A stretch of 58,524 nucleotides of DNA from CAYGJN01 sp964350135. Lineage in GTDB: Bacteria > Bdellovibrionota > Bacteriovoracia > Bacteriovoracales > Bacteriovoracaceae. This document shows, one piece after another, positions 54,053 to 58,524 of this stretch. The stretch is taken from positions 1 through 58,524 of the forward strand of contig CAYGJN010000001.1 in the NCBI GenBank assembly GCA_964350135.1, in the 5' to 3' direction. The notes under the pieces are model-generated. The model made no database searches, was not told the origin of the DNA, and saw only the letters and a list, made by a program, of their open reading frames with translations. Position numbers and translations under genes: made by a program. Numbering within the stretch: position 1 is the stretch's first letter; each line of letters opens with the position of its first letter.

Positions 54053-55342
54053 CTACGGTACTGACCATTTGGAGGTTAGATGAGCAGATATAAGAGCAAC
54101 ATCCCCTGCACTTAAAACACCATCGTAAACAAGAAGTTCTGCCACACTTCCACCAAATGGGTTTGTAGGTCCTCCACCATTATTCCAACTACCTAAATAA
54201 TAGGCCCATGTTGTCCCAGGAGTCCCAGCTGCCCCAATACCGTCTACAGACCCATTTATATATTGAGTCCCTGTAGAGAAATCACTTGAAGCCGCATGAA
54301 GATAATTTGTCGATGCAGATGCTGCAGAAGTAGCTATAACTGAGCTCGCACCGCTAAGAGTTGTAAAAAAATTTGAAGCAATGTCTTTATAAATAACAAA
54401 ACGACTCGTACCACTATCTCCACCGCCCCATACAGCTTGGGCACCCGCCAGAGTATCGTATCTATTGACGATAAAGACTGTAAGGCCACTTACACCGGAA
54501 AAGTAATTTCCATTAATTGATCCATTTGAAAGCTTATCGTTCACTCCATCAAATGTGACACCATGAAGACCTGTTCCAAAGGAGTTTTCTCCGTAAGTAG
54601 GAGCATTAGTTGCTTCTGTGTAATCGTATCCATTTCCACTTTTGTCTTTCCAGCAACCAACACTTTGAGCGTCAGCTGTCACAGGAGTTGTGGTGCAATC
54701 ATTTGTTATATAAAGACTAGAAAGATCACTTGCATCTAACCAAACAGCAGGAGTTCCATAGTCGTATGGATTAAAATTTCCATCTCCACCAGTATCAAGA
54801 TCTCCCCCTACGCAATCAATAATTTGACTTGAAGAAATTGAACCCACTGATACAACAGCATTAAGATCGAACTCTCCGGGAGCTAGATCGAAGATGCCTT
54901 CAAAAACAACTTGAGGTCTTCTAAAGTTTTCTTGATTGATTTCTTTAATATTTGAACAAGCAATATTTGAACCATCATCATCTTTAAATCCAAGAAGACG
55001 AATTGTTCTTTGAGCGCCGGATTTTACCAGCATTTCAAGATCATAAACCCCAGGTGATGCAACAGGAATAGTTCCACCTGAAACATTAAAGCCAAAACCA
55101 CTGCCAGTATTTACAGTACAAAACCCGTTTGGATCTTCGGGGTAATCAACTAGAATTCCAATGCAGTCAATATCACCAAGACCAGAATAAGCTGCACCGA
55201 TGGCCCAGCCTGCACGATTCTCTGAGAGTTTTGAGTTATCAATTCTAAACTTAAGACGAGTGGTTTCTTCTTGAGAGCGCTCAGAGCATGTGACAAAAAG
55301 TAATGTGAATAGAAGAAGAAATAATTTTTTCATCATATTCAT
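54053..55342 (-). CDS. LamG/concanavalin-like lipoprotein
   Basis: A 429-residue predicted lipoprotein with a lipobox (LLFVTC, Cys19). Residues about 195-425 form a LamG-like jelly roll: PAVWLDASDLSSLY, CWKDKSGNGYDYT and GLHGVTFDGVNDKLSNG are the typical opening strands, and LGSWNNGGG and GSVAELLVYDGVLSAGDV the closing ones. The N-terminal 190 residues look like a beta-sandwich with several Cys (CIGIL, FCTVN, IACSN, IDCVG). The protein should face the cell exterior. Three Met codons compete for the start (55342, 55336, 55333), and none has a ribosome site. Confidence 0.65.
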   Translation of the reverse strand: MNMMKKLFLLLFTLLFVTCSERSQEETTRLKFRIDNSKLSENRAGWAIGAAYSGLGDIDCIGILVDYPEDPNGFCTVNTGSGFGFNVSGGTIPVASPGVYDLEMLVKSGAQRTIRLLGFKDDDGSNIACSNIKEINQENFRRPQVVFEGIFDLAPGEFDLNAVVSVGSISSSQIIDCVGGDLDTGGDGNFNPYDYGTPAVWLDASDLSSLYITNDCTTTPVTADAQSVGCWKDKSGNGYDYTEATNAPTYGENSFGTGLHGVTFDGVNDKLSNGSINGNYFSGVSGLTVFIVNRYDTLAGAQAVWGGGDSGTSRFVIYKDIASNFFTTLSGASSVIATSAASASTNYLHAASSDFSTGTQYINGSVDGIGAAGTPGTTWAYYLGSWNNGGGPTNPFGGSVAELLVYDGVLSAGDVALISAHLTSKWSVP

Positions 55343-55372
55343 TTATTCATAAATAAAACGAAAATTCTAGTT

Positions 55373-55520
55373 GAGAGTGCCGCGCAGGCCCCTCGGCCTG
55401 CACGGTAGACACTCGACGTGAGTGAAGAAATCTGAAGTGACGCTAATTAAGGTCGGAGGGTCGAAGCACTAACGTTCCGCTTTAAATCTCCGTTCGACCC
55501 GACGGAGCTCCAGACCCCCT
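55373..55520. ncRNA. Candidate structured RNA / strongly structured G+C-rich intergenic element
   Basis: About 58% G+C by hand count in an otherwise A/T-rich region. Hairpin one (55375-55414): GAGTG pairs with CACTC across a CCG/CGG pair and a 7-bp GCAGGCC/GGCCTGC core with a 4-base CCTC loop. Hairpin two (55451-55516): GGTC with GACC, GGAG with CTCC, GGGTCG with CGACCC and AACG with CGTT, interrupted by bulges. A T-rich tract lies beyond hairpin one on the minus strand. It lies between divergent genes, so direction is open. It matches none of SRP, tmRNA, 6S, c-di-GMP riboswitch or tRNA motifs I checked by eye. Confidence 0.45.
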
Positions 55521-55630
55521 CTATACTTCAATATCGATACCAATTCTGGACTAACTGTCAGTTCTATATTTCAATGAGTTGTAGAGAACTAGACAACACT
55601 ACAGGGTCAAAACTTTGTTATAAGGTTCGA

Positions 55631-58312
55631 ATGGACACCACGCAAAAGACAAAATTAACCAAGCAGAACGGTCAAATATCTGTATTCTTAGCTGTAATCG
55701 TGGTTTTGGCCATCGCGCTTATGGCCTTTATTATCAATATTGGTATTTTTGTTAAGAGTAAAATCAATTTGCAAAACGCAGTGGACGCAGCAGCGTACTC
55801 AGGAGCGGCAGTTCAGGCACGCCAATTAACAGAGATTGGTTATATGAACTGGGAGATGAGAAATATTTATAAAGAGTGGATGTATAAATATTATGTTCTT
55901 GGTCATCTTGGTTTAACGGACACAAAAAGATCTAATATTCTTGATGGAGGAATGGATTTTAGACTTCCTCCTACTGTAACAAATGCAGGCTCAGTGCTTG
56001 CCGGTAGAGAAAATTATAACAGACAAGACCCTTTCAATATTCCATCAGTTTGTATCACTTATGCGAACTCATTTAATATTTGTGACACTTATGTTTTGCC
56101 TGGGCTTCCTCGTTTTGAATCACTTGGACTTCCAGGAATTGATGAAACACATAATGCCTTTGTTAAAAACTTAGTGGAACAAAAATCAAAAGACTGTTCA
56201 TCTAGATCTAAAGTTAACTTCACCGTGGCCAGACAATGGAGTTATGGAATCTTTGATCCCAATGTAAGTGCAGCTTTACCTGCCAATGCTCCAAGAATAG
56301 CCCTTGATAAAATGGGAGCTTTTCCAAAGGCCCTAGAAGCTGCTATCCGGGTTCGTAATATGGAGAGAATTGTAAATGAGCCACCCAAGAACTCAATTGC
56401 AAGATCTGCACAGGCTCCTATTTGTAATGAACTAGGAGGTTGTCGCCCCTTAACTGAACTTGAATCTCTTTCAGCTACCTACGATGCTCCCATTCATGAA
56501 AGAACCATTAAGGCTTTTTGGGCCGGCTACAGGAATCTTGCTAAAAGCCCTGATGGTGAGCCAAATAATATGAAAGATAATTTTGTGCTCACTGAAATCT
56601 CACCAACTCCACTAGTGGGAAATGATTTTGATTCAGAACTTTCATTTTATCTGATGAAGCAAACAACTGTTAATGGTTATAATTCAAGTGAAAAACATTA
56701 TCTTGATTTAAAACCTTATCTTTTAAATCTCTCTATTTTTTATACTTTATTTGCTTCAGATGAGGGCCAAGGGGGCGCCAATACTCCTACCACACAGGCA
56801 GAATGTGGAGCCACCAAAGTTGCCATTCCTGTTCCTGGTTACCCTTTGGGTTTTGTTAAAAATCCTAATCTTGTTACTTATTATGCGGTTAAAGGTGAAA
56901 CTTATTTCACAGGTTTATTGAATCCTTTTCTTGGACCTATTCGTATGGTTGCTTATGGTGCAGCTAAGCCATTTGGTGGAAAAATTGGTCCACAAATTTT
57001 TAATACAGGCGGAACTGATATTAAGCCTCGTGAAAAATATAGTTTCTCTTATCTTTCCGGACTTAATATTCCATCTCCTAATTACAAACTAGGCTTTCCA
57101 TTACCATTTGATCAAATTTTTTGGGTAGATTCAGGGACAGATAGTGTTATTGGTGGAACCCCGAGTGCATCTAGCGCTTCAACAAAGTTTGCAATTCCAA
57201 ATCTTCCTTATGATTTTACCACAAGTGGTGCCTCTGGGTTTGCCACAGGCTCTGAGTCCATGGAAAGCATTAATCAAAACACAATAGTAGGTGCTGGTGG
57301 CGCCCAAAATATAGGTGGTCTTTATAGCCGTTCACAATTTTTTAAATTTAAAGGTAGTGATATTTTAAATACTAATCTGATAGGAGATGCAGATATTGAT
57401 AAGGCCATTTATCGAATGTATGCACCTACTGGCTATGAAGCTGGAAATTATTTAATCCCCACACTTGAAAAACATAATAAAGCTCAACAAGTAAGCTCCG
57501 TGGGTTTTATTCCATCTCTTGATAATGATAGTGCGGTTTTAAGAGAATCAGATCCATTAAAATACAATATTTACGCCCCTATCTTTGGAGATGGGTTGTT
57601 ATATTCTGGACCTGGTGATCTCAAGGACTTACTAGAGCGCTATATTAATCAAAATAAAGGGGCCATCGATCTCTATTTAAACTCTCTTAAAGAAGTAGCA
57701 CAAGGCATGATAGATCTTGATAATGCTGGAGGTGGGGGAAAATATGTAAGAGCTGCTGCAACTATTCATGAAGGAAATAATCTTACATGTAGTAGTATTG
57801 CAGGAAATTTTAGTCAGTTCTTTTTTGGTAATATTAATGCAGGATCAGATTGCCCTGAATATCTAGTATCTACAATAATAGATTATTGGCAGCAAAGAAT
57901 TGGCGAGGCCGACGGGGTTTTTAAAAACTACTACAATTCTCCTTATATTGCTCCACAGGATGTAAGTGATAGTGGGGCTCCTGAAAATGATAATCAACTA
58001 GGGATAAAAAAGTATATGACTGGCTATTTACCCGGGACCAAACATGGAGCAAATCCAGATACCGGAAGCGGGCTTAACCCTTTTAGTGCAACTGGCGACA
58101 CAGCAAGCCATAGAAGAAATTTTTATTCAGTGAAGCTTATCCCATTGCAATCCTTAAGAGGAGCAGGGGCAACATCTTATCAAAACGATGGGTTTAGCCT
58201 TTATGCAGAGAGTATGAGGTCCAATTCTTACAATGGTCCTCCTGATATTCTTACTAAAAGTTTCCAAAATCCGGTTAATGACCCCCAGGAGTTAGAGGAA
58301 GTTTTTCAATAA
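55631..58312 (+). CDS. Large TadG-like (TadE/G N-terminal) secreted protein
   Basis: About 893 residues. An N-terminal TadE/TadG-type segment, GQISVFLAVIVVLAIALMAF followed by FVKSKINLQNAVDAAAYSGA, anchors it in the inner membrane (about residues 15-38), as in Flp-pilus-assembly TadG-like proteins. The rest is Gly/Pro/Asn-rich and exported, with several Cys (CITYAN, SFNICDTY, CNELGGCR). The ATG at 55631 has AAGG five bases upstream; an ATG at 55574 has no ribosome site. No other tad genes are in the window, so it may be a stand-alone relative. The gene is followed after 66 bases by the lysine-rich peptide gene. Confidence 0.7.
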   Translation: MDTTQKTKLTKQNGQISVFLAVIVVLAIALMAFIINIGIFVKSKINLQNAVDAAAYSGAAVQARQLTEIGYMNWEMRNIYKEWMYKYYVLGHLGLTDTKRSNILDGGMDFRLPPTVTNAGSVLAGRENYNRQDPFNIPSVCITYANSFNICDTYVLPGLPRFESLGLPGIDETHNAFVKNLVEQKSKDCSSRSKVNFTVARQWSYGIFDPNVSAALPANAPRIALDKMGAFPKALEAAIRVRNMERIVNEPPKNSIARSAQAPICNELGGCRPLTELESLSATYDAPIHERTIKAFWAGYRNLAKSPDGEPNNMKDNFVLTEISPTPLVGNDFDSELSFYLMKQTTVNGYNSSEKHYLDLKPYLLNLSIFYTLFASDEGQGGANTPTTQAECGATKVAIPVPGYPLGFVKNPNLVTYYAVKGETYFTGLLNPFLGPIRMVAYGAAKPFGGKIGPQIFNTGGTDIKPREKYSFSYLSGLNIPSPNYKLGFPLPFDQIFWVDSGTDSVIGGTPSASSASTKFAIPNLPYDFTTSGASGFATGSESMESINQNTIVGAGGAQNIGGLYSRSQFFKFKGSDILNTNLIGDADIDKAIYRMYAPTGYEAGNYLIPTLEKHNKAQQVSSVGFIPSLDNDSAVLRESDPLKYNIYAPIFGDGLLYSGPGDLKDLLERYINQNKGAIDLYLNSLKEVAQGMIDLDNAGGGGKYVRAAATIHEGNNLTCSSIAGNFSQFFFGNINAGSDCPEYLVSTIIDYWQQRIGEADGVFKNYYNSPYIAPQDVSDSGAPENDNQLGIKKYMTGYLPGTKHGANPDTGSGLNPFSATGDTASHRRNFYSVKLIPLQSLRGAGATSYQNDGFSLYAESMRSNSYNGPPDILTKSFQNPVNDPQELEEVFQ

Positions 58313-58378
58313 GCCCTTGATAAAAGGGAGCGCTCATCTTATATCTTTAATTAGCTATATATTTAAAAGTGAGGATCC

Positions 58379-58486
58379 ATGGCCCGCAAAAAGACGACAA
58401 AGAAAAAAACGACTAAAAAGAAAGTAGCCAAGAAAAAAGCAACTAAGAAGAAAGTTGCGAAGAAGAAAGCAACTAACAACAAATGA
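58379..58486 (+). CDS. Lysine-rich histone-H1-tail-like protein, apparently cut short at the sequence end
   Basis: The ATG at 58379 follows GAGG by four bases and opens a 35-residue, nearly all Lys/Ala/Thr/Val protein (MARKKTTKKK, then KKVAKKKAT repeats) ending in TGA at 58484. Such peptides resemble bacterial H1-like DNA-binding tails (Hc1, AlgP). After the TGA the same codon pattern continues in frame (GCG AAG, AAA, ACT AAG, AAC AAG) to a TAG at 58514-58516 with point differences, so the TGA may be a sequencing or consensus error near a contig end. Confidence 0.6.
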   Translation: MARKKTTKKKTTKKKVAKKKATKKKVAKKKATNNK

Positions 58487-58524
58487 GCGAAGACGAAAGG
58501 GACTAAGAACAAGTAGGCCGTCAA

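Noticed and set aside
55343..55372. Rho-independent terminator after hairpin 55375-55414 on the minus strand
   Set aside because: The T-rich tract starts about ten bases after the stem and is broken by C and A, so it is not a convincing terminator.
55486..55512. tRNA-like T-arm (CTCCG, TTCGACC, CGGAG)
   Set aside because: The loop would be ten bases long, and no acceptor, D or anticodon stems can be drawn around it.
55373..55520. c-di-GMP riboswitch, SRP RNA or tmRNA
   Set aside because: The conserved sequence blocks I know for these RNAs (e.g. GGACGCAAAG, GGAAGCAGCC, the tag-peptide region) are absent.
58314..58329. CCCTT / AAGGG hairpin after the TadG-like gene as a terminator
   Set aside because: No T-run follows the stem.

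Overview
The window is AT-rich, densely packed bacterial chromosome from a Gram-negative organism. There are several lipobox-bearing lipoproteins, an outer-membrane barrel of the MipA/OmpV type, secreted MsrAB, VKOR-DsbA and TadG-like proteins, and a long surface-polysaccharide locus. The low G+C and the gene content (FlhG-like ATPase, HD-GYP proteins, many secreted proteins I cannot place) fit the Bdellovibrionota, perhaps the Bacteriovorax/Halobacteriovorax branch. That placement is an inference from general resemblance, not from a marker gene. A 100-N assembly gap lies inside a tandem-repeat gene at the left edge, and the right edge ends in a lysine-codon repeat that looks degraded. No stretch longer than 300 bases lacks a gene. 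I see no tRNA, rRNA, CRISPR array, insertion sequence or prophage.

Layout. 1-5071: repeat protein fragment, PepSY-type membrane protein, LamG-like lipoprotein, an unknown membrane protein, a PhyH-type oxygenase and a methyltransferase. 5081-20822: sixteen tightly coupled minus-strand genes, many with 1-30 base overlaps, for a nonulosonic acid of the legionaminic type and its transfer or export. In transcription order they are legB, legC, a NeuD-like acetyltransferase, legI, legF, a formyltransferase, a GT2, a PIG-L deacetylase, a PtmE-like CBS/nucleotidyltransferase, a Gfo/Idh oxidoreductase, a second DegT aminotransferase, an unknown GT-B-like protein, a GNAT, SpsF, a Kps-like transferase and an ABC flippase. 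A recognisable LegG (hydrolysing 2-epimerase) is absent. 20953-25337: a large unknown secreted/membrane protein, a MipA-like barrel and a PEGA lipoprotein. 25421-32716: methyltransferase, pyroglutamyl peptidase, feoAB behind a palindromic operator, secreted MsrAB, a receiver-only protein, a TruC-like pseudouridine synthase and a REC-HD-GYP protein.

32953-46256: small secreted proteins, manA, a LON-N-domain protein, leuS, a DGK1-like CTP-dependent kinase, then a run FlhG-like ATPase / J-domain-HTH fusion / rluD / YfiH / VKOR-DsbA / TatD, and a convergent hot-dog protein with a YhaM-like exonuclease. 46393-50875: the glycolytic operon gap-pgk-tpiA followed by secG and a class V aminotransferase. 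50872-58486: an HD-GYP protein, a small secreted protein, ssb, a zinc-ribbon membrane protein, a second LamG-like lipoprotein, a G+C-rich structured intergenic element (candidate RNA), a large TadG-like protein and a histone-H1-tail-like lysine-rich peptide.

The most interesting unexplained items are the structured G+C-rich element at 55373-55520, the 43-base dyad at 32829-32871, the Shine-Dalgarno-sequestering hairpin at 30298-30323, the J-domain lacking HPD fused to a RodZ-type HTH, and the legionaminic locus without a visible LegG but with formyl-, acetyl- and deacetyl-type tailoring genes.
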